NCBI GenBank assembly: GCA_023415725.1
Contig: JAEZJR010000035.1
Span: 1-8,590 of the forward strand
Direction of reading: 5' to 3'
Length of the DNA: 8,590 bases
Source: Acidobacteriota bacterium
GTDB lineage: Bacteria > Acidobacteriota > Blastocatellia > Pyrinomonadales > Pyrinomonadaceae
Positions 1-5,888 of this stretch are shown here, piece after piece (positions within the stretch are counted from its first letter, which is position 1; every line of letters begins with the position of its first letter). Position numbers and translations under genes: made by a program. The notes under the pieces are model-generated. The model was not told where the DNA came from. It worked only from the letters and a program-made list of their open reading frames with translations, and searched no databases.

Positions 1-770
1 ACGATTACACCTACGCGGAGACGGCGTTCACCAAAGCGTTCTTCTACGACCCGAACGTGGTCGAGGCCCGCGTGCTGATGGTGATGATCTACCTCGCGCG
101 CGGTGAGAAGAAGAAGGCTCATGCAGAGATCGAACTGCTCGAACGACAATTCCCCAATGACGCTCCGCTGTACTTCGTCAAGGGCGTGCTGAACCGGCTC
201 GACGGGAAGTACGATGAGTCCCTGAAGGCCTTTGAGAAGCTTTCTCGGCTGGACCCTGCGGCGAGGGTGGTTTCGGCTTACAACAGCGCGAGGCTCTACA
301 TTTTCAAGCGTGAATATGATAAAGCGCTCGAGCACATCGAACGCGGTGAGCGGGCCGAGCCGGATCACCCGATGATGAAGATCTTCCGGTCCGGCGTCTA
401 TTATTACCGTGGGGACAAGGAAATGGCGATCGACCTGATGGGCAAGGTGATCGCCGACCACCCGGAAATGGACGGCATCAAACCGCTATTTGCTCTCTAC
501 CTGGCCGGTGCGGGACGTGCTGATGAAGCCCGCGAGCAACTCACGGACGACGCCCTGGCGATCTCCCGCTCCGACCACGATTCCGCCTACTGGGTCGCGT
601 CCACCTATTCGCTTCTCGGCGAGAAGGAACTCGCCCTGAAGTGGCTTTCACGGGCGATAAAACTCGGCAACGAGAACAAACCTCATTTCCTGAAGGACAA
701 GAGCATGGACCCGCTCCGTGACGACCCGCGCTTCGATGAGTTGATGAACAAGATCGGCACGGAAGCATGA
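1..770 (+). CDS. TPR-repeat protein, C-terminal part (5' end outside window)
   Basis: The reading frame is open from base 3 and continues into the window edge, so this is the C-terminal ~255 residues of a longer protein. A GTG at 57 is in frame, but the codons before it read as a normal TPR helix (AETAFTKAFFYDPN), so it is not the real start. The visible part is helical throughout, with tetratricopeptide signatures: A-x3-F-x-K-A-x-x-x-D-P, YFVKGVLNRLDGKYDESLKAF, YNSARLYIFKREYDKALEHI and YWVASTYSLLGEKELALKWL. The tail (IKLGN, then DPLRDDPRFDELM) is the kind that often closes TPR arrays attached to Ser/Thr protein kinases or winged-helix/cyclase-type regulators in Acidobacteriota. That parallel is from family knowledge; no catalytic domain is visible here. 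TPR arrays mediate protein-protein contacts. There is no signal peptide or membrane segment in the visible part. A hairpin terminator follows the stop. Confidence 0.85.
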   Translation, partial: DYTYAETAFTKAFFYDPNVVEARVLMVMIYLARGEKKKAHAEIELLERQFPNDAPLYFVKGVLNRLDGKYDESLKAFEKLSRLDPAARVVSAYNSARLYIFKREYDKALEHIERGERAEPDHPMMKIFRSGVYYYRGDKEMAIDLMGKVIADHPEMDGIKPLFALYLAGAGRADEAREQLTDDALAISRSDHDSAYWVASTYSLLGEKELALKWLSRAIKLGNENKPHFLKDKSMDPLRDDPRFDELMNKIGTEA

Positions 771-775
771 ATTAA

Positions 776-803
776 GAAAGCCCGGTGATAAGCCGGGCTT
801 TTC
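776..803. terminator. Intrinsic terminator, probably bidirectional
   Basis: A perfect 9-bp stem, AAAGCCCGG (777-785) with CCGGGCTTT (793-801), closes a 7-nt loop. It starts 6 bases after the TPR gene stop. Its T-rich right arm acts as the U tract for the plus strand. Read on the minus strand, the stem is followed by CTTAATTC, which is also fairly U-rich. It sits between two convergent genes, with stops at 770 and 826, so it can end both transcripts. Confidence 0.85.
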
Positions 804-825
804 AAATCTAAGACGACCGAACTTT

Positions 826-1977
826 TCAGGCGGTTACTTTTTCGGTGCCGACGCCTATCATCTCACGCACCCTACGCTTTAACGCCTTTTCGAACTGGCG
901 GGCCTCGTTGACCCCTTCGAACGAGAGAGCCTGTAGATTCGCTTCGATGCGCTTGCGGTAATCGGAAACGAGCGAATCGGAAACGCCGAGCATTTCAGCC
1001 ACTTCCAGCTGGGTGCCTCCGTCCGAGACAAGGTAGCAGTGCCACAGAACGTTCACCATACGGTCGAACTGCTTGGCCTTTCCGCGGACCGATTTGTTCA
1101 GGCTTTGAATGAACCGATCGACCGAGTTCGCGGCGGCGTCTTCCGCTTCGTGGCGGAGGAAATCCTCTTCGGGAGTTTCGCGGTGGTCGGGTATCTCGTA
1201 TGACACACGATCGTCATCGTCGCTGTCTCCCGAGCCGCCCACCGGCACCAGGTGAATGTCCATGATTGGCAGCCTGGACATCACGAACGACCTCAAAGAT
1301 CGGACGTCCACCGGCGAATCGATCGCCTTGAAAACACGGATGATGAGCTTTTCCAACTCGACGTTGCTGATGACGATCTGCGCATCGCCGGTGCAACCGA
1401 CCATACGGGTGTCGCGGCTTTGGAACGATACGGACTTAACGCGTTCGTCCATCTCCTGCACGTCGCGGCGCATCTTTGTCTCTTTCCAGTCCGCGAGGCC
1501 GTAAAGCCGGTCAGCAAGGCGGCGATGAGCTTCGGGGTTCCCGATATTGTCGAAACGTTTGAAGTTGGAACCGGTCTGAATAAGCGTAGATATACGGCGA
1601 GCAAGCCGGTACGATTCCGGATAACGCTTACGCAGCTCCGCCGTAAGCATGTTGGTAAGCTCGATCTGGCTGATCTCCGCTTCCACCTCGGCGTCGGTCA
1701 TTCCCGTATCCAGGTAATGCTGGAACCTCTCCTTGCTGAGCAAAGCGACGAAGAGTTCCTGAGTGAGGTCGGTGTAGGCGTTGTGCTTGCCCTCTTCGAC
1801 GAGGAAGCCCGCACGTTTCGACGCCCGCACCAGCGGGTGCGAAGAGACGATCCGGTGTAATTCGAGCCAGATCTGATTGACATCAGACGCGCGGAGACTA
1901 TCGTTCCATTTACCGACCTTGATCTGGCGGGACTGCACGGATCGCGGGAGACGTTCCTGCTGGTTGACTGGGTTCAT
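826..1977 (-). CDS. Sigma-factor-like protein with C-terminal HTH
   Basis: A 383-residue cytoplasmic protein with no signal peptide or membrane segment. The C terminus (about 318-350) holds a helix-turn-helix of sigma-70 region-4 type: TQLEVAEMLGVSDSLVSDYRKRI, where the Q-x-EVA-x-x-LGVS-x-x-x-V pattern is the DNA-recognition unit. Residues 67-90 (AYTDLTQELFVALLSKERF) resemble the DLxQExF-like helix of sigma region 2. The ~200 residues between match no family I know. They include a basic helical stretch (112-160) and an acidic linker around 248-258 (GGSGDSDDDD). It may therefore be a divergent sigma factor or a sigma-derived transcription regulator. The start is ATG at 1975-1977 with only a weak upstream AGG. 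The gene ends 23 bp from the shared terminator. It has an unusually long upstream region with a candidate promoter near 2213-2241. Identification of the HTH is firm; true sigma activity is inference. Confidence 0.6.
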   Translation of the reverse strand: MNPVNQQERLPRSVQSRQIKVGKWNDSLRASDVNQIWLELHRIVSSHPLVRASKRAGFLVEEGKHNAYTDLTQELFVALLSKERFQHYLDTGMTDAEVEAEISQIELTNMLTAELRKRYPESYRLARRISTLIQTGSNFKRFDNIGNPEAHRRLADRLYGLADWKETKMRRDVQEMDERVKSVSFQSRDTRMVGCTGDAQIVISNVELEKLIIRVFKAIDSPVDVRSLRSFVMSRLPIMDIHLVPVGGSGDSDDDDRVSYEIPDHRETPEEDFLRHEAEDAAANSVDRFIQSLNKSVRGKAKQFDRMVNVLWHCYLVSDGGTQLEVAEMLGVSDSLVSDYRKRIEANLQALSFEGVNEARQFEKALKRRVREMIGVGTEKVTA

Positions 1978-2055
1978 AAAGGACCTGGGATGGTGGGTAT
2001 TCTGCGGGTATTACGCGATAAAAAGGCTATTTTCTCGCTGTGGGGGCGGGGTATT

Positions 2056-2113
2056 TCCGGATCCGGAGCACAGTTCACCCGCACGTATAGCAAGAGAGGC
2101 CAGTCTCCGGATC
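2056..2113. repeat. TCCGGATC palindrome and repeat cluster
   Basis: A perfect 12-bp palindrome TCCGGATCCGGA occupies 2056-2067, and a further TCCGGATC copy lies at 2106-2113. The same CCGGAT core recurs in both arms of the hairpin at 2177-2203. The region lies upstream of the sigma-like gene, inside its predicted leader, so the words could be a DNA-binding site or an RNA-structure element. CCGGAT also occurs inside genes in this window, so the word alone is not diagnostic. Confidence 0.4.
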
Positions 2114-2176
2114 AAAGTTAAATTTTGTAGATTTTCTAGGGTGTATCGGAAGCCGCGCGTGGGACTTTCGATCGGG

Positions 2177-2203
2177 GCCGGATGCGAAAGAGCTGCATCC
2201 GGC
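2177..2203 (-). other. Stable stem-loop at predicted 5' end of sigma-like mRNA
   Basis: A perfect 9-bp GC-rich stem, GCCGGATGC (2177-2185) with GCATCCGGC (2195-2203), encloses a 9-nt loop. There is no U tract on either side, so it is not an intrinsic terminator. If the minus-strand promoter at 2213-2241 is used, transcription would start near 2206 and the hairpin would form the first bases of the mRNA. In known cases such a 5' hairpin can protect an mRNA from decay. Its role here is inferred. Confidence 0.55.
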
Positions 2204-2212
2204 GACACTTAG

Positions 2213-2241
2213 ATAGTATCAGGATACGCCTTTTTGGGCAA
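2213..2241 (-). promoter_or_regulatory. Candidate sigma-70-type promoter for the sigma-like gene
   Basis: Read on the minus strand, TTGCCC (-35, plus positions 2236-2241) and TACTAT (-10, plus positions 2213-2218) are separated by 17 bp. A TGA directly before the -10 gives an extended -10. The predicted start is near 2206, leaving a leader of about 230 nt. A small dyad GTATC-AG-GATAC (2216-2227) overlaps the -10 and spacer and could be an operator. The elements are imperfect (4/6 each), so this is a candidate only. Confidence 0.4.
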
Positions 2242-2287
2242 CAATTTTTTACATGACCGAAAATCGCAAGAATTCCCTGTAAATCGA

Positions 2288-2308
2288 AAGCTATTAGATA
2301 TTTAGCTT
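2288..2308. promoter_or_regulatory. AT-rich inverted repeat, operator-like
   Basis: AAGCTA (2288-2293) and TAGCTT (2303-2308) form a 6-bp inverted repeat around a 9-bp AT-rich centre. The overall 21-bp near-symmetrical shape fits a dimeric regulator site. It lies 47 bp upstream of the leftward promoter candidate. There is no independent support. Confidence 0.25.
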
Positions 2309-2469
2309 GCACATAACAGGAAATTGAAACTTCACGCCGAAGCGGGCGAGTTCTTTTGATCGCCCTGGTATTTGGAAGTTAAGGCGGATTGCGGGTTTAT
2401 TCACTTTGTAGCACGAGCAGCGCGCCCCCGCCGGTAACTTTCCCAGCGCGACCGCCCGTGTTTCGGCGC

Positions 2470-2475
2470 TATAAT
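2470..2475 (+). promoter_or_regulatory. TATAAT -10 box before the zinc-finger gene
   Basis: A perfect TATAAT lies 19 bp before the ATG at 2495, in otherwise GC-rich sequence. No good -35 is seen at the usual distance. The predicted start, near 2482, would give a very short leader of about 12 nt that barely includes the ribosome binding site. The -35 may be replaced by an activator or recognised by an alternative sigma factor. Confidence 0.45.
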
Positions 2476-2480
2476 CGGAG

Positions 2481-2487
2481 AAAAGGA
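2481..2487 (+). promoter_or_regulatory. Ribosome binding site deciding ATG 2495
   Basis: AAAAGGA at 2481-2487 leaves 7 nt to ATG 2495 but only 4 nt to the adjacent in-frame GTG at 2492. The ATG is therefore preferred as the start. Confidence 0.6.
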
Positions 2488-2494
2488 TAAGGTG

Positions 2495-2800
2495 ATGGCG
2501 ACGTTTCAGAAACGGGAGGACTGCCCGACCTCACAGCAGTTGCTTGCGTATCAATTGGGCGACATCGGGGGCGGCGTTGGCCGCGTGATCGGCAGACATC
2601 TGGCGGTGTGCGAATTCTGCAACGCCGAGGTGGATTTCTACGAGCGGTACCCGCAGTCGCAGGAGGAACCGGATGAGACGGCCGAGAACGTGTCAATGCC
2701 CGAGCCCCTCTTCGAATTGGCCGAGGCCCTGCTCAACAAAAACTCGCGTTCGATCGAGAAGATCATCAGCGAGCTCGAGGCGCCGGCCGAACGGCGTTAG
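2495..2800 (+). CDS. Small ZAS-type zinc-finger protein
   Basis: A 101-residue soluble acidic protein. The N-terminal half carries C10-P followed by H35-x3-C39-x2-C42 (GRHLAVCEFCNAEV). This is the Cys/His-x3-Cys-x2-Cys arrangement of the zinc-binding anti-sigma (ZAS) fold. After a Glu-rich linker (57-66), an amphipathic helix follows (about 70-94). Classical ZAS anti-sigma factors often continue into a membrane segment and sensor domain. This one does not, so if it is an anti-sigma it would be a cytoplasmic one. It could equally be an orphan zinc-finger protein of unknown role. It diverges from the sigma-like gene at 826-1977, and its stop TAG (2798-2800) interleaves with the stop of the convergent acyl-CoA synthetase gene. 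Zinc binding is well supported by motif; regulatory function is inference. Confidence 0.7.
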   Translation: MATFQKREDCPTSQQLLAYQLGDIGGGVGRVIGRHLAVCEFCNAEVDFYERYPQSQEEPDETAENVSMPEPLFELAEALLNKNSRSIEKIISELEAPAERR

Positions 2801-4617
2801 CTGCCGCAGATCTCATCTATAGCTTCTTCGTATTTTTCGTCGATGACCCCGCGTTTGATCTTCAGCGTCGGGGTCATCTCGCCTTTATCGATAGAAAATT
2901 CCCTAGGCAATAGATAGACGCGTTTGACCCGTTCGTAATCGTTCAGCTCGCGCGTCAGATCCACCGCATCGCGCTGCACGCGTTTGACGACGTGCGGGTT
3001 CTCGCAGAGTTCTTCCCTGTTTCCGTCGGCAGCAATGCCGTCTTCCTTCAAGGCATCCTTCAGAGCTTCCCAGTCCGGCACGATCAGTGCTCCGACCTGT
3101 TTCCGCCCCGAGCCGACCACCACCGCCTGCGAAACGAGCGGGCTCTGCTTCAGCAGGCTCTCCACCTGCAGTGGCGCGACGTATTTCCCGTTCGACAGCT
3201 TGAAGAGGTCTTTTAGCCGGTCGGTTACGTAATAGTGCCCGTCCTTATCGACGTAACCGACGTCGCCGGTGTGATAGAACCCTTCCGAATCGATGGCCTT
3301 GGCGGTTTCCTCGGGCTTGTTGTAATAGCCCTGCATCACGTTCTTGCCGCGAATAAGGATCTCGCTCTGGTCGCCGATCTTCATCTCGATACCGTCGAAC
3401 GGGGTTCCGATAGACCCGACCTTGTTGTCGTCCGGCCTGTTGGCGCAAACGATGCATGCCTCCGTCATCCCGTAGCCTTGCAGTATAGGGATACCGGCCG
3501 CCCAGAATGCGTACGAGAGCTTCTTCGAGAGCGGTGCCCCGCCCGAGACAAAGAACCTCAGTTCCCCGCCAACGCCCTCGCGCCACTTCGAGAACACCAA
3601 CCGCGACGCTATCTTGTGCTTCGCCGCGAGTGCGGGCGAGACCCGCTCGTGCATGTCCTTCGCGGTCCAGTACTGTTGGCCCACCTGCAGCGCCCAATCG
3701 AACAGCCGCGTCTTGTATCCTCCGGCCGCTTTCCCCTTCTTCACGATCTTGTGATAGACCTGCTCGAAGAGCCGCGGCACCGCGGTCATGATAGTGGGCT
3801 TGACCTCCTGAAGGTGCGAGGCGAGTTGGTCGAACGACGCGCAGTAATGTACCGAGACCCCGTTACAGCACAGCACGTAAAACACCGCCCGCTCGAAGAT
3901 GTGCGAGAGCGGAAGCACCGCCAGCGAACGGTCGGTGGATTTGATCGGCAGCCCCTTCGAGATAGCGACTACGTTCGACACGAAGCTCTCGTGCTTGAGC
4001 ATCACTCCCTTCGGTTCGCCCGTCGTTCCGGACGTGTAGATGATCGTGGCGAGGTCGTCGGCTTTCACTTCCGCCAGGAGCTTGTCGAAATCGACGCTGT
4101 CCCCCACTTCAATACCCTGCTGTTCCACCTCAGCGAGTGTCAAGGCCCGGTTGTCACCTTCGGGCTTCGCGTCGTTATCGAAAAAGACCAGCTTCTCGAT
4201 CCGCTCGACGCTCTGTATCGCCTGCTCCGCGTGCTTGAGCAGCTTTTTCCCCGAGACGAATAGCATCTTCGCCCCCGAGTCTTCCAGAATGTAACGGATC
4301 TGCTCGACCGCCTGCGTGGTGTAGATCGGCACGTTCACCGCCCGCAAGGATAGGATCGCAAGGTCCGTCAGCGACCACTCCGGCCTGTTCTCCGAGATGA
4401 TCGCGATGCGGTCCCCTGCCTTTACGCCCATTTGCGCCAGTCCGAGCGCGATCCGCCGGACCCGCTCCACGACCTCCGGCCCGGAGAGGTGCGTCCAGAC
4501 CTCCCCCACCTTGAACGCCAAAGCGTCCCGCTTCTTGTTTCGGCGGAACGACTCCAAACAAAAATGAGGTACCGTCTGCGGGATCCGGTCGAAACCGATA
4601 AGATTCTCAGCGATCAT
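2797..4617 (-). CDS. Long-chain fatty-acid--CoA ligase (AMP-forming)
   Basis: A 606-residue member of the FAA1/FadD15 branch (COG1022) of the AMP-binding superfamily, and full length for it. It activates long-chain fatty acids with ATP and CoA, via an acyl-AMP, for degradation or lipid synthesis. Visible motifs are: the ATP-gripping loop YTSGTTGEPKG (194-204); LPLSHIFER (235-243); GYGMTEA (381-387), which contacts adenine and the acyl carbonyl; YHTGD (448-452), whose Asp binds the ribose; the hinge region DRLKD-x-FKLSNGKYV (466-480); and the C-terminal TPTLKIKR (582-589) with the likely catalytic lysine K586. There is no signal peptide, so it is cytoplasmic or peripherally membrane-bound. The start ATG (4615-4617) lacks a clear Shine-Dalgarno. 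It follows the outer-membrane protein gene by 83 bp in the same direction. Exact chain-length preference cannot be read from sequence. Confidence 0.95.
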   Translation of the reverse strand: MIAENLIGFDRIPQTVPHFCLESFRRNKKRDALAFKVGEVWTHLSGPEVVERVRRIALGLAQMGVKAGDRIAIISENRPEWSLTDLAILSLRAVNVPIYTTQAVEQIRYILEDSGAKMLFVSGKKLLKHAEQAIQSVERIEKLVFFDNDAKPEGDNRALTLAEVEQQGIEVGDSVDFDKLLAEVKADDLATIIYTSGTTGEPKGVMLKHESFVSNVVAISKGLPIKSTDRSLAVLPLSHIFERAVFYVLCCNGVSVHYCASFDQLASHLQEVKPTIMTAVPRLFEQVYHKIVKKGKAAGGYKTRLFDWALQVGQQYWTAKDMHERVSPALAAKHKIASRLVFSKWREGVGGELRFFVSGGAPLSKKLSYAFWAAGIPILQGYGMTEACIVCANRPDDNKVGSIGTPFDGIEMKIGDQSEILIRGKNVMQGYYNKPEETAKAIDSEGFYHTGDVGYVDKDGHYYVTDRLKDLFKLSNGKYVAPLQVESLLKQSPLVSQAVVVGSGRKQVGALIVPDWEALKDALKEDGIAADGNREELCENPHVVKRVQRDAVDLTRELNDYERVKRVYLLPREFSIDKGEMTPTLKIKRGVIDEKYEEAIDEICGS

Positions 4618-4633
4618 TAGGTGAACTTTTTTA

Positions 4634-4661
4634 ATTATTAGTCAATCCTAGATTGTCGCAA
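4634..4661 (-). promoter_or_regulatory. Candidate promoter for acyl-CoA synthetase
   Basis: On the minus strand, TTGCGA (plus positions 4656-4661) and AATAAT (plus positions 4634-4639) are 16 bp apart in an AT-rich patch. The -10 lies about 16 bp before the start codon, so the leader would be very short. This is consistent with the absence of a Shine-Dalgarno. It is weak evidence, and read-through from the upstream gene is also possible. Confidence 0.35.
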
Positions 4662-4700
4662 ACGCGTCGCCCGAAAGTCCAATTCGCAAGATCCCGTCGC

Positions 4701-5795
4701 CTATTGCAGTTTCAAACGTTTGAGCGACTCGAGAACGTTGTAGGTGAGGATCAGCTCGAAACGGGTCCTCGGCGTGGTCGGCGTCGGAAGGGGGCCGATC
4801 CCCTGAACCCAGAATCCCCCGAACGACAGTTCCGGGATCATCTTGTAGTTCCACCCGGCAAAGATCCGGTTTCCGCGCGGATAGCGGTCGCCGTTGAACA
4901 TCAGTGTATCGATCCGGGCGAAGCCACCGTTTAGATTGAGCTTTTTGCGGAGCGTCTTTTCGCCCGTGATGGCGAAACCGTACCCCTTATCCGGGTCGAC
5001 CCGCTGGTAATTTTCGAACCGCATCGAATCGAGAGCACGGAAGCCGGGCACCGAGAATTTCACCGCCTGCCGGAAGGTGTCGCGTCCCGCCTCGAACGTA
5101 TAATCGGCCGAAAAGGAGACGTTCTTGTTGATGCGCTTGCGGACGAGGAACTGATGATAATTCGATTCGTCCAACCGGTCGAACCTGCGGAACACGCTGG
5201 GCGTCGTAATATCTCCGAAATAGCCGTTCGCGGCGGAGATCTCGTCGAAGTACAGCTGCTTCGGCGCCCGCACGGTCACCCGCTCGCCCATGAAATACGA
5301 ATCGTTGTCGTACCCGGTGATCTCGGTGTTCTCGCCGTTGTTCGGTGCGAGGCCGCCCACCTGGATCTCAAGCGGTTTCACCGGCCTCGCCGTGAAGTAG
5401 AGCTGCTTCACATACAGATTCGTTTGCGGTCGGCCGGTGCCCCACCCCGTGCTTCCCCAGCCGCTGTCGATCCGGTTGCCGGTATAGACCCCGGCGGTGA
5501 CGCTGTATTTCCCCTTTTCGTCAAACTTGAACCGCCCTCGCGCCTGCACCTGGAACTGTAGGACGTCCGCGGAACCGAGATCAACGTTATTCGTAATATG
5601 CCGATACCTGGTCGAGATCGTAAACGTATCCATCTCGAACCACCGCCTGATCTTCTCGTTTCTCGGCACGGGCGAGGCTGAAGCCGACGGCTCACCCGCC
5701 ACCTTCGCAGGCGGCTGGCCGATAACCGGCGATACAACAGCGAAGACAAATGCGAGAGGGACGAAGAACGATCGAATCAAACTTTTACGGATCAT
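4701..5795 (-). CDS. Outer-membrane beta-barrel protein, porin-like
   Basis: A 364-residue exported protein. Residues 1-26 form a signal peptide: basic MIRKSLIR, a hydrophobic core FFVPLAFVFAVV, and a small-residue end SPVIG. A Pro/Ala/Ser-rich linker follows (27-44). From about residue 50 the chain is a series of alternating hydrophobic/polar strands with aromatic girdle residues and tight Gly/Asn/Asp turns. Examples are TFTISTRYRHI, KYSVTAGVYTGN, NLYVKQLYFTARPV, FSADYTFEAGRD and GYGFAITGEKTLRKKLNLNGGFARI, with a last strand RFELILTYNVLESL. This is typical of outer-membrane barrels, probably around 14-16 strands. It lacks the usual terminal Phe. I cannot assign a named porin family or substrate. 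It sits between the ComM-type ATPase gene (93 bp upstream) and the acyl-CoA synthetase gene (83 bp downstream). There is no good Shine-Dalgarno before ATG 5793-5795. Confidence 0.75.
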   Translation of the reverse strand: MIRKSLIRSFFVPLAFVFAVVSPVIGQPPAKVAGEPSASASPVPRNEKIRRWFEMDTFTISTRYRHITNNVDLGSADVLQFQVQARGRFKFDEKGKYSVTAGVYTGNRIDSGWGSTGWGTGRPQTNLYVKQLYFTARPVKPLEIQVGGLAPNNGENTEITGYDNDSYFMGERVTVRAPKQLYFDEISAANGYFGDITTPSVFRRFDRLDESNYHQFLVRKRINKNVSFSADYTFEAGRDTFRQAVKFSVPGFRALDSMRFENYQRVDPDKGYGFAITGEKTLRKKLNLNGGFARIDTLMFNGDRYPRGNRIFAGWNYKMIPELSFGGFWVQGIGPLPTPTTPRTRFELILTYNVLESLKRLKLQ

Positions 5796-5840
5796 ATAAT
5801 GTAACGAGGCTCGAAACCTGACCTTCGGCCCGCGCTACAG

Positions 5841-5869
5841 TTTATAACTTCCCCCAGTTCACAACCCAA
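5841..5869 (-). promoter_or_regulatory. Candidate promoter for beta-barrel protein gene
   Basis: On the minus strand, TATAAA (plus positions 5841-5846; 5/6 to consensus) lies 17 bp from TTGGGT (plus positions 5864-5869; 3/6). The predicted leader is about 38 nt. It lies in the short gap after the ComM-type gene, where I see no terminator. Confidence 0.35.
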
Positions 5870-5888
5870 TCCGCCAACCGCTCTCTGG

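Larger units (their letters stand above)
1978..2494. other. Divergent intergenic region with dyads and promoters
   Basis: No convincing gene lies in this 517-bp stretch between the leftward sigma-like gene and the rightward zinc-finger gene. The part next to the sigma-like gene is mixed in composition and holds repeated CCGGAT words. The middle (about 2205-2340) is clearly AT-rich and holds a minus-strand promoter candidate and short dyads. The part next to the zinc-finger gene is GC-rich apart from a TATAAT box. A further small dyad, GGGCGA (2344-2349) with TCGCCC (2360-2365), has a 10-nt loop and no U tract. Individual elements are listed separately. Confidence 0.7.

Noticed and set aside
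57..59. GTG as the start of the left-edge TPR gene
   Set aside because: The frame is open to the window edge and the upstream codons form a normal TPR helix. The gene simply begins outside the window.
1252..1860. A 202-codon plus-strand frame inside the sigma-like gene
   Set aside because: It is antisense to the better-supported HTH protein, with no ribosome site and no family resemblance.
2011..2208. A 65-codon minus-strand frame in the leader of the sigma-like gene, with GTG right at the predicted transcription start
   Set aside because: A leaderless leader peptide is possible, but the first codons lie within the hairpin, composition is not gene-like and nothing is recognisable.
3235..4263. 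A 342-codon open frame on the plus strand inside the acyl-CoA synthetase gene
   Set aside because: It is exactly antisense to a full-length, motif-complete enzyme. Its Arg/His/Leu/Val-rich composition is typical of the complement of GC-rich codons, and no domain is recognisable.
5154..5561. A plus-strand frame inside the beta-barrel gene
   Set aside because: It is antisense to a protein with a clear signal peptide and strand pattern, with low-information Arg/His-rich composition.
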